From NCBI GenBank assembly GCA_002633005.1, contig NMRA01000330.1:248001-312000 (forward strand): a stretch of 64,000 bases of DNA. The letters are read 5' to 3'. This DNA is from Phoronis australis. Lineage: Eukaryota > Phoronida > Phoronidae. Positions 46,801-57,000 of the stretch are shown in pieces. A program made the translations under genes and the position numbers. Numbering within the stretch: position 1 is the first letter of the stretch; each line of letters opens with the position of its first letter. The notes beneath the pieces were generated by a model, which ran no database searches, had not been told where the DNA came from, and worked only from the letters and a program-made list of their open reading frames with translations.

Positions 46801-47928
46801 AGTTCACCGGAAACTCCTCCCAAATTTGAGGACAGTATCAGATCTCAAATTCCTTAACAACACCGAAGTTTTATGCAGAATAGATTATACAAAGGTTAAA
46901 GGTTACTAAATTCTCTGTCAATACAGTATGTTTCCTGCAACATTACTGCCTGCGCTTTGATATCTCATCTTTACGCTCCCTTTTTCAAAGAACTGTCTCA
47001 AAGTAACTGCTTATGTAAAACTGACTGATGTAACTCTTAAACAAATGTAGTTGTGTTTTGTGGATATCAGAAGGGAGTCACCATGGATCCAGTATCAGCA
47101 TATTTTCTCAGAACCATTACAAAGATCTACCACCTTGTTTCTACACCAGAGCACAGCGGTTTCCAAATCTAGGCTAAATCCAGATGTCAATCTAGTCCAG
47201 TTTTAAGCGTTCAAAGAGTTACTAACCAAACCTTCATCGACCTGTACCGGGGAACTGAAACCTAAGACATCTGTTTTAGCTAAATTTATCGCATTGGTTT
47301 GAAAAATTTGATCCTAGCCTAACTTTTCATAGGGAATTCAATTTCAGAACAACATTGAAAAAATCACCCGTTAGTTATATTTTTATCCAGTGTGGGGGTC
47401 ATTTTAGAAAAACAAGGCTAATTTTGAGCCACAAGACCCCAAATCTGCCAATTTGGAGGACATGTGTAGGGTTTGTATTGTCTTTCCTTTTTTGATTCTA
47501 TTTTGGTGGAGATTTTGTGTGCGTGATTTCGTCGGCTAGTTCTGTTAGGCAGTGTTTTTAATCACTTAAAAGTGCTTGGTATGAATGCAGGCACACCTCA
47601 AGCCAAGAACATAAATCCATGGTTGGTATAGATCTGTGTATTTCCGTGTGGTGCTGACATAAAGTTTGATCAGTTTCTGTCCATTGTCCTTGTGTTAGGA
47701 TCTTAATTCAATGTGTATTATTGAAGGCAATGTAAGGTAAGATTGCCTTTCAACCAATGCTCCTTGTTGCCCCCAGTTATCCAAACACAGTGCATCAATG
47801 AAATTTTTATACACCAGTGATACAGAGCAGGTCTCAAAAATAAAGTTATTCCTGCCAGTGTATTTTTGCACTAATGAGGTAATTGCCCTGCTACACACAA
47901 GTGTCCTTAGATGAGTGTACCCAGTGGC
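43825..47928. other. Intergenic, no gene seen
   Basis: No exon recognised. An open frame of 117 codons on the minus strand (45764-46117) has no known motif. Confidence 0.4.
44751..44751. other. Single-N assembly join after a 17-base G tract
   Basis: The G run at 44734-44750 probably broke the assembly. Confidence 0.9.
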
Positions 47929-48080
47929 TGATTTAAGGGGGGCCAAGGGGGCCATAGCCCCCCTAAAATTTTCCTAGATTCAATTTGGTGGTTCGGGGGT
48001 GCGAATTTCTGATGGCCAAAATCCTGGCTAATACTCTGTCCTGGCCCCCCCTAACTCAAAATCCTGGATCCGCCCCTGGT
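47929..48080 (+). repeat. GC-rich repeat family A, forward copy
   Basis: It starts GTGGCTGATTTAAGGGG and GGCCAAGGGGGCCATAGCCC, has ATCCTGGCTAATACTCTGTC in the middle, and ends CAAAATCCTGGATCCGCCCC. Same blocks, reversed, as 31261-31433. Confidence 0.85.
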
Positions 48081-48520
48081 ACCTGATGAGTAGGCTTCTT
48101 GACCACAGTGGTTCTTGTATGTATTGATGAAGTACAAGGTGTCACAAAACAACTGTTTCTAATGACTGCCGGTGGCATTGGCAGCTTCAAATGGTGTAGA
48201 GTGGTGGCCAAGGACGGGGACTGAACTGAGTGGAAGTTGAGAAATTTTGAAACTGCATTCATGTCAGCCAATCAGAGCCTAGAACCTCATCTCTGTACTC
48301 AAGACTTAACTGAGAGTTGAAGCTTAACCATTCATGTTACACTAGTCCAATACAAAGTTGTATGTTTATGGGAACTCTGACACACAATTGTTGCAATTTT
48401 GAGTCAAATTTCGAGCACAGGTATTTGACGCCTGGTCTTGGAAAGCGTTTACTGAGAAAGGTTGAAGTGTGACACTGATGTGTAAATATCATCTTTTTCA
48501 GTGAGGCGTGGAATATTTTG
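48081..48520. other. Intergenic, no gene seen
   Basis: Nothing recognised. Confidence 0.4.
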
Positions 48521-48597
48521 CATGTAGTTTATCCTGTTCAATCTGATCATGGGTAAGATGCCCACAAGTGTGAATGGATTTCTGTGTTTGACCTATG

Positions 48598-48670
48598 CTA
48601 CCGATGGCTCAGTCGCTAGAGCATCTGCACATTTAGCAGAAGGTCCTGGGTTCGAGTCCTGGTCGGGGGC
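48598..48670 (+). tRNA. tRNA-like sequence, anticodon-position ATT
   Basis: A full cloverleaf can be drawn: acceptor CTACCGA with TCGGGGG (one mismatch, one wobble), D stem GCTC/GAGC, anticodon stem TCTGC/GCAGA perfect with a 7-base loop ACATTTA, and T stem CTGGG/CCTGG with loop TTCGAGT. The internal promoter A box (TGGCTCAGTCGC) and a perfect B box (GGTTCGAGTCC) are present, and a TTTT terminator lies at 48678-48681. The loop has C where tRNAs have the invariant U33. A functional Asn tRNA is therefore unlikely, and a tRNA-derived repeat or pseudogene fits better. There is no intron. Confidence 0.55.
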
Positions 48671-48677
48671 AGAAATC

Positions 48678-48681
48678 TTTT
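48678..48681 (+). terminator. Pol III oligo-T terminator
   Basis: TTTT eight bases after the tRNA-like 3' end, as expected for RNA polymerase III termination. Confidence 0.5.
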
Positions 48682-48750
48682 CGGACTTATATTCCTTAGG
48701 TCACATGATGTGAGCAAAAAGGTGGCAGATTGAACGGGATAAACTACGTG

Positions 48751-51700
48751 TGACCCTGATGTTGAAAATCGTGGCATGTGAAATCTACCTTTGACAGTGT
48801 ATCATTCGTCCTTGTACTGAATCAGTGTGAGCTGAGGTGACCAAAGTAAATCAATTGTATTCAAGTGTGTAATGGGTCCTGGGGGTTGAGCACAGACAAG
48901 TTCCACTAAGCTAACATTGTTCTTTCACACTTGACCTGTGAACTTTGATCCTTGACACTTCAATTAGAAGATGGAGCTTTGCAGTTGAGTGTTTAAAAGT
49001 ACCACAGCTGTTGCTCATTATGTTGATTTGCCTTTGATAAACCTCACCGTCTTTTCACATTAACCTACAAATATGTTTTTCAACTCATTGTTTGTTTCGC
49101 AGAGTATGTTCAAATCTAATGGTATGAATATTCTTTCCTGGTGCTGTTACATTGTGTTGCACCTAGGGTGTTTATTAGGGCGAATACGGTATCTATCGAA
49201 CAGCCCCGGATGGGCCCCTGAAAGCTAGGTTCTCAAACATAACTGGGCCACAATAGGTAAAATCATTATTTTAATGTTCAAATCTACTAGAGCTCTGGGA
49301 CTCAAAACTCCAAATCTAGTTCAATCAATTTGCTTCATACTGGTATCTTCAAATCAGATATCTGTGTCACAACTTAATTGAGGCCAGATCTGTATAACAA
49401 TTCTTTGCATCCAAAGGGATTCTGTGAGGTGTAAAATTTTGCTATAAATCAATCATTGTGTTCGCACACTACATTGTGTCATACATGTTGGGTGGTTGTC
49501 AAAAGTAGTCAATGAAGTCTGCATTGAGCTTAAGCTGCCTCTGTACTTGTATCACTTTGACACAGTTGTCTTTGATCTTGTTTGATCATTCTTTGTTTGT
49601 ATTGATCATATTCTCTATGCTCTGTGCTCCATTTTGTGGTTGTAATTAGTCTGGGCCGTCCATAGGCTGTTGCATTCTTCAACATCTGGAATTTGATGAG
49701 AGGGAGTTTTCTATACTGTCCAATAAATATAGGTATCCATTATGGAACTCTTGATCTTTCCTTGAATTTTCTAATGACTCTTTCGTACTGTAACTCCGGT
49801 CTGAGCGAAGCATCGACGTAAACTGCGAAGTTAACTGAATCGTTCATGCTGGCTTCAGTACAGTTTACGGGCATCGAAGCAAACTATAGGTGATGCTGTC
49901 ACCAGGTAACATGTGCATCTGGTGTACGCTAAGATTTTTTGGTGTGATAATTAAGAATTTTTGCATGTGGTAATTGACTAGTTTCTTATTCGATTGGTGA
50001 TTATTCGATAAATATTAGCGACAGCATTGCTCCTTAAAGACCCTACATAACGGCCAAATGACTTTTGAACATGTTAAATATCTGTATCATTGATCGAAAC
50101 AAACATATCATCCCTCCCTTTACTCCTGGCATTAGCTAATTACGCCAATTACTATCGTACGACCCCATCATGAACCCCATTTAGCGCTGAAAAAAAACTT
50201 TAGGTGGCGCTCGTTCTAATCGACGCAAATGACGTCATCGTTGATACCCAATACCTATCGAACAGTCCGTTGCCACAGGAAGCTTACCTTACGGTGTCTG
50301 GTGCATATTTCAAGTCACAGATTTTCAAAATTACAACTGATAGAGACAACCAAGCTCAAATACTATACGACACTTATCTCGACACTTCCACGTGCATATA
50401 ATATCCTACAACTCACTGTCCCTTGATAGTTTAGCGTCGCCAAAGACAGTAGCCCGTTCTCGGTGGGGACCACTTACTCAGTCTAACATCAAATACTTAT
50501 TCACAAAGACGTCCGGGTTTAACGAACAGATTTAACAAACAGGGTCCCTGCGTGCATTGGGGGACAGGTTTGCAATGAATGGAGATTTGTCGGACCCACG
50601 GCGACATCCTGGCGGAATGCGTGTACCGGAGAATTAAATTTGTTTGTAGTCGCTCCGTGATAATTACGGGATTATGTCGGGGAGTAAGTCGGCGTTACAC
50701 ATCTTAACGAAGCGAAAAGCTCACTCGCAGCACGATGAAAAAGAATGACCCGAGACTTTTCGCACTTGGGTTAGAAAAGTAAAGGCCTAATACCTTGCAA
50801 TGGACGGACGTTCAATGAAAAGTACTGCGAAATGGAAGATTAAGAAAATGTAGGAACAACGTTTGGATGGATTAGCGCCGTGTATGTTCAAGCCAGAGGA
50901 ATACGAGTAAAGTGAAACAGAAGGGGAAACTTACCGGCCAATTGTCACGGAACTCGCTACGGACCGTCATTTGAAGACAAAGGCATTTTACACAAGGCAT
51001 ACGAAACTTAACCCGTAACCGACGCAGCTATCTGCACGCCGATTAGTGAGACCTGCAGGAAAATCTAAGTGCGATTGAGGTGGAAACAAAATATTGAGCA
51101 CAAAGGACAAAGTTAGCGCTGCGAATAGGTTGTCATATTTAAACTAGTGTTCGATTTGAAAGACCAATTGCACAAGGCATTTTATACTTTGAAGTCAGGG
51201 AAATACGCCGTTCCCGTCATAGCACAACCCATCGACATGCTGACTGCACACTTTTTTCAGTGCGTGCCTCCAAAGTGTACCCAAAGCCGTATTGCCTGAC
51301 GTTCACGTGCGGGGTTTATAAGTGCACCCTTTCCCGGCCGATGTTAGATTTCAAAGAATGTGCCACAAAACTCAAGTTGAATCAGCGCTCATCTTATGGT
51401 CACGTGCATTCGAGTATATGCAACACCCAAGCACTTAATCGAGCCAAGCCAGTGCAATATTTTATTTAGAACGGCCGCCGTACTCTTTTGATGTGCGACT
51501 TGGGAGGTGTGCACCTCTACGTTCTCACCGCTGGAGTACGTGATACATTGGCTGCAACACGTGAGTGACAGATGACTCATATATATGTCGCGCGTGCTGT
51601 CCCAGAAAAGAGGGCTTGAGAATTTGTTGTCGACTTACTTTCATTCTGATGCAAGACAAGTTGTGACCGTCGTTTGGCAAGTAACAGCCAAGGGTTGTCA

Positions 51701-52534
51701 TCTTTACGTTTGTTTTTTTCGCGATAAAAAAGAGACGTAGGCTACATTCACCCACACCGTTAATTGACGACATTTCTGAGCCACGATCGCATAAAATGGT
51801 ACCGACCATGTCGCGGTGATTTATTGCCGAGGATATTGTTAGTGGATAATCAAGACATCTTACGTGAAAAATAAGTATTTTTTCCACCACAGAGTTCGGT
51901 AAGTTTGCCGTTGTCAGATTCAGTACGAAACGTAGCTGTTGTAGGACCTTTTACGTGGGTGCAAATACTTCGAAAATTGGTTCGTCGTGGGTCGTGAGTG
52001 AATCGATGGCAGACCCTATCCAAGATCTACGCCGCTGTTCGGTTCGAAGGGTACTTTGCCTGACACCATTGTTTTGCTTAGTAATATTGCATTATCAGTC
52101 GACATTCATACCTAACGTCAGCGATGTTTCTAATTAGTGACGTTCCTTGAGCAAAACTACTTTGTTTTTTACTGTCCCAGCAGCCGATCAGGTGCTCACT
52201 ACAGGTTGTGGTTAGCGCGGTAATGTGTTGCTCGTTCTCAACGATGATGTCAATAGACCAGTCTACTGTGATTCGTCGAGAGAATAAAAGGGGTTTCTGA
52301 TGGGGGCACATAATATGGAGTGCACAAAATGCGTAGTAATTAGTTAGTGGTTGTGTGGAATAAAACGAAACAAAGATATGTTGCACAAAAGTATATGTAT
52401 TTAACATATCTAAAAGGCAGTTGGCTCATTTTATAGGGACTTTAATTGTTGGCGTTATTCTCACCAATGGTACTAGTAGTTTGAATATATACGGACAAGT
52501 ATTTGTGGAAGTGGGATAGTGTTTTAACACTATG
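48751..52534. other. Intergenic, no gene seen
   Basis: The section from about 50200 to 52140 is richer in CpG than its surroundings. It could hold a promoter or an untranslated first exon of the gelsolin gene, but no splice donor can be assigned. Confidence 0.4.
49791..49842 (-). repeat. Inverted partner of 43762-43824
   Basis: TAACTCCGGTCTGAGCGAAG...CGAAGTTAACTG; see the partner entry. Confidence 0.7.
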
Positions 52535-52600
52535 ACCTTCACTGCTGAACAGACAGCACAACTGAATACTTTATTAGGTGGGCTGTTCTGCAGTGAAGGT
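52535..52600. repeat. Small inverted repeat
   Basis: 18-base arms ACCTTCACTGCTGAACAG and its complement at 52583-52600 with one mismatch, 66 bases in all. Confidence 0.7.
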
Positions 52601-53071
52601 GATATGGGTTGTGTTTGATGACACCTGGTGGCTTGTTACATAAGATACTGTTATGTGTTTGAGTAGGACCCTGGTTTACAGATGTTTGCTGACTGCACTG
52701 TTGAGAGTACTTATTGTGTGTGACTTGCCTCAATCTTTGAGATAGTGGTCACTCTGTGTTACATTAGACTTGCATGAAAGGCGTGCAGAGCTGGCAACAT
52801 GCATTCAGTTTCTAATAAAATTTGATGGAAATGCCAGAATTATTTTTGCTGAAAGACTGCGCATGGACTCTAGTTTCAGAAAGTTTGCATTAGTCATAGG
52901 TAATCTAACTAATCTTTTGCAAGGTAATTCGTTGTATTTTAAGTTCATAAGTTCATTAGGTGTCAGGTAAATATTTGGTATGAAGTAAGGTTTTATATTC
53001 ACTCTGCTCCTGAGACGTTTTTCAGAATGGGAGACTCAATATTCACTATCTTCCAACAATTTCATCAGGAT

Positions 53072-53695
53072 GGTGAAAAAATGACACCGAGAAATTCATT
53101 TTTTGCATCCAAAAGGTGGTAAATACCTGTAGAAATTTTCGACATCTACCCTTCCTGATGTCTTCCTCAGTGCATACTAGGTGGCGCTGTACACAGGGTG
53201 TCATGTGTTGCGCTGAGTTTATATCCGCCCTCGTCACGGTTTTCTCTAGCTGCATGATCTGTGATTGCAGATTTATTAAACTCGCTTTAAAGAGGCTTTT
53301 CCAGTGACTCTAAGGTTCTATTTAGAGTCACTGCATCAACCTCGAAATGAATCCTTCACCTGAGCCACTAGAAAAGCCTTTTTAAGCGAGCTCAATAAAT
53401 CCACAATCACGGACCATACGGCTAGAGAAAACGCATCATTGACTTGTTGGGTGTGGTGTCATGGGCTGGGAGGCCAACGATCTAAAAAGAAAGATAAGTT
53501 GAGTCGATCTACATCAGGAAAGAGAGGTCACCTGTGAACTGTGACAAGGGCGCAACATATAACAACATCCTGTGTACAGCGCCACCTAGTATACACTGAG
53601 GAAGACATCAGGAGGGGTAGATCTGTCGAAAATTTGTTCAGGTGTTTACTACATTTTTGGATGGAAGACATGAATTTCCCTGTGTCAATATTCAC
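53072..53695. mobile_element. Foldback element, 620 bp, arms of about 250 bases
   Basis: Imperfect arms at about 53072-53312 and 53323-53695 are reverse complements over most of their length. Paired blocks include GCATACTAGGTGGCGCTGTA with TACAGCGCCACCTAGTATAC, and TTTCTCTAGC with GCTAGAGAAA. The centre is a perfect hairpin (CAGTGACTCTA / TAGAGTCACTG, 53302-53333). The right arm has an unpaired insertion (about 53334-53370). It has no coding capacity and lies about 280 bases upstream of the first visible gelsolin exon. Confidence 0.85.
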
Positions 53696-53973
53696 TTGGT
53701 GGTGGTACTCAATGCTGAGAACAGAAAACTGTTCACCAGTGTGGTGGTGTGTGTGGTGAGGGTTTCCCCGTGACTACCCAAATACATGCATTTTCAGTTA
53801 GGTTTTGTTTCACTGCTGCCACCTAATTAGCATGGAGCTTCTTATTTCACGTCTTGTCACAAACCAAGACAGCAACACGTGGCCATTCTGTATGTGTTAA
53901 AGTCGATTTCATTGGTTGGATTTGATGCAGCTCGTGTGCAACTTTGCATTCAGTGTTTGGTTTTGTGTTGCAG

Positions 53974-54059
53974 AGAACGGAATGTCCGACGCCGCTGTAG
54001 ATCCAGCGTGGAAGTCCATCCAGAAGGGAAAGGCTGCATTCCATGTATGGAGAATCGAG
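53974..54059 (+). CDS. Gelsolin exon a (start codon, G1 start)
   Basis: The acceptor TTTTGTGTTGCAG precedes it and GTGAGT follows. The ATG lies 8 bases into the exon, with G at -3. It encodes 26 residues ending AAFHVWRIE, phase 0. Since the exon begins with an acceptor, an upstream untranslated or alternative first exon must exist. Confidence 0.88.
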
Positions 54060-57000
54060 GTGAGTTGCGTGGGGGGGGGGGGCTAGCGACGAAAATGCAC
54101 TTTGGCAATCAAATGGTGTGCTCAGTTGCCTGTCAGCCACTCTGTTGTTTGTCTATTTTTTACCTCAGTTGTTTTTGATGTACGAGTTTTTCCAGCACAA
54201 ATGAAACATGTATGCTAACTTTTTTCCTGGAGGAAGATTGTGATTTAATTGTGTGGAGGAAGAACAACGTGTGAAGAGACTTAAAATGTTTTTTTCAGTA
54301 TTTAGTATACGATTTGGCTGAAGTGTTCACGTTTGTAAAGTCCCGTCACTGTGATCAATGTTTGTGCTGTGTCAAAACAACATGGAGTAAAATGACTGTG
54401 ACTCCGCTTAATCGGCCAAGTGACATTGATGGATGTCGCAACCTATAGTTTAACTTGCGAGATCTATGCTACGGGCACACGGGCGTCGCATGGTTGTCGC
54501 CTGTGGGGCACTTCCTAGTTTCCCGTGGGGAGAATGGATACATTTTATGTGCGGAATATCTCAAGAATTTCCACATGTGAATAACATTGACCTAGCAATG
54601 TGCAGTGCATATTGGCATAGTAATGGAAACCTGCTGGTCACATGGTTTCACCTATGATTGTTTATCACAACTGCAGTGCATCTGCTTAGAAAGGCATTAA
54701 AACCCCTTTTCTATTCAAAGCACACTCATAGCTTGTCTTATTTTGTCCCTGTTGGCGGTGCATAAATAGGGTGTGGGTGAAGTAGCTATTGGCATGCTGG
54801 CTATGGTTGTATAAGCCATGCTTGAGAAAATGAATTGAGGAGTTGTCTTTTATGAACTGTTGAAATATTGATACTGTGTTCTTGTTCATTGATCCATGAT
54901 GGGTCTTGGTCCCTCAGTGGATAAGGTGTCCAGCACAACATTAAATGCCAGCTGTGGCTGTATTTATAGCAATAAATAAATTATGTTTGCATTAACCTAG
55001 ACTACTGTTGTAGAGGGCAGCTGACTGCCTCTCACTCACTTTATAATGAATGTATGTAACAGTGTGTGATTAACGGACAGAGTCTACAAAACAAATATAT
55101 AAATTTGTATTAACTAATCAAACTAAGGAGAAGCATGTCAAACATGTAGGGAAACAGCACACTTGACTTACTTACCGTAACACTGACTGAAGTGTCAGGT
55201 AATGTAATACTTTTAGTGTCCTGTTCTCAAGTGTTTGGACAGTACTGTAAAGTTATGAATGAAGCGATGGATCGATGGATCGTTTCTTTTGGATAAAACC
55301 GAGCATACCTGCCGATGATGAAGGTGTGGAAGATTTGATCACCGTTATTGGGTGTATATTTCAGTAAATTGCGCAAAGAGGTCACTACAATCATATTTTT
55401 CCTGTTGTAAAATACTTCGATCATAACGTCTTAATATTAAAACCATTGGTTGGTGACAGAATGTTATCTTTCTACTTATTCAGATTTTACAAGCACCTGA
55501 TGTGTAAAATGCTTGCACCAGTCTATTAAAATGCTGTAAATTTGCATTTCTTTTCCCTGAACTGCTGATTAGCTTTATGACTTCATGCTGAGACAGAAAA
55601 GTATGGCGTTGCCTTGTAATATTAGACATCAAAACCAATATCAAGCCAACATTTCTGTTTTTGATAGTAAATTTCTTCTAGAAATTGCTTCTTTGCAAAA
55701 CTGTTTTTAGAGGACTCATGAAGTGTTGATTTCCACATCATGTTGTGTGGTAGTTCTAGGTGAGCGTACTCGTGGAAGAGACGGCCTCGCCACCTGGTGA
55801 CTGCCTAAGATATACTCCAAATACTTAATTTGGTATCTACCAAGTACTTTGGTGGATGCTCAAAAAATTTGGCAAAAAGTTACTATTTTGGAGGTGATGA
55901 CACCTGCATCATCATGAACTTGGCTGTTGCTCCCTGATGGGCGGCGTACGACTGGGGGATGGGGAGGCCTAAGTCTCCCCCCCACTTATTTCAGTGCTGC
56001 ACCGCCCATGGGCGTGGATGCAGCGTGCCACTGTGGGGCTATAGCCCCCATTTATTTCAGTGCTGCGCCGCTCCTGTCCTTAGTTGTCTTTTTTATTTTT
56101 TGTATCTGTTTTTTGTTGTCTGCCTCCAAACATCAAATTAAGAATCACGATGAAATGTTTCGGCAGTGTTGTCTAACTGACTTAGGAGACACCTACAGGC
56201 TATTTCAAGTTTAGTAGTATTGCTCCCTCTAGTGGGAATATTTAAAATAGTGATCATTCCTTATATCCGTGTTGTACACGATGCGCAAAGTGCGTGTATA
56301 TCAACGCACCATATTGCTTTTGTTGACGATGCAGTGAGCTTTTAAATGATAAATTTTGGCATCAGTTATATTTATTTGAATTTTGAAGAAACTTCACCGT
56401 AATTTTTATTTTCTTTGTCTTCTAAATGTGTGATGAAAACACTGCTGATCTTGACTGATTTTTTCATGAACAGAACTTCAAAGTTGCCCAAGTCCCAAAA
56501 GGTGAATATGGCAAATTCTACAAAGGAGATGCCTACATTGTCTACAAGGTGAGTTGATCATTTAGAACAAAATTGTGCGTTTCATCAATTCGTTCATTAT
56601 TCTTCAGGTCATACCTAGTCACACTTTAAATTTCGCTTCTTGAACGGTGACCCAGTTTTGCATAACTGTCCAAATCCCAACCGTGTAGTATGTACTGGAC
56701 ATCCACTGGTGTTGCTCCACCTGTGTCTTTGATGTCGCATTTTCTTACATTCAGTATAACTTTTCTTGTAACAGTTATACCTTAATGCCATAGAACTTCT
56801 GTAGCATGTCCAATTTACACAAAATTTGTTTCCTTATATGCAAGCCTGTGTTCTAGTTAGCAGATGAAAAAATGTTCCGATGCGCTTGATTGTCATGCTG
56901 TGTTGAGTTAATCTTAATGTTGCACTATCGGTGATTTTCAGGCATCAGAGGTCAGCGGTCGTCTGGTGATGAATATTCATTTCTGGATTGGTGAAAACTG

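Larger units (their letters stand above)
48521..48750. mobile_element. Inverted-repeat element enclosing a tRNA-like unit
   Basis: 25-base arms at 48521-48545 (TGTAGTTTATCC core) and 48726-48750 are reverse complements with two differences, both allowing G-U pairs. The tRNA-like unit lies between them. It may be a SINE/MITE-type element or a tRNA gene caught in a foldback. Confidence 0.7.
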
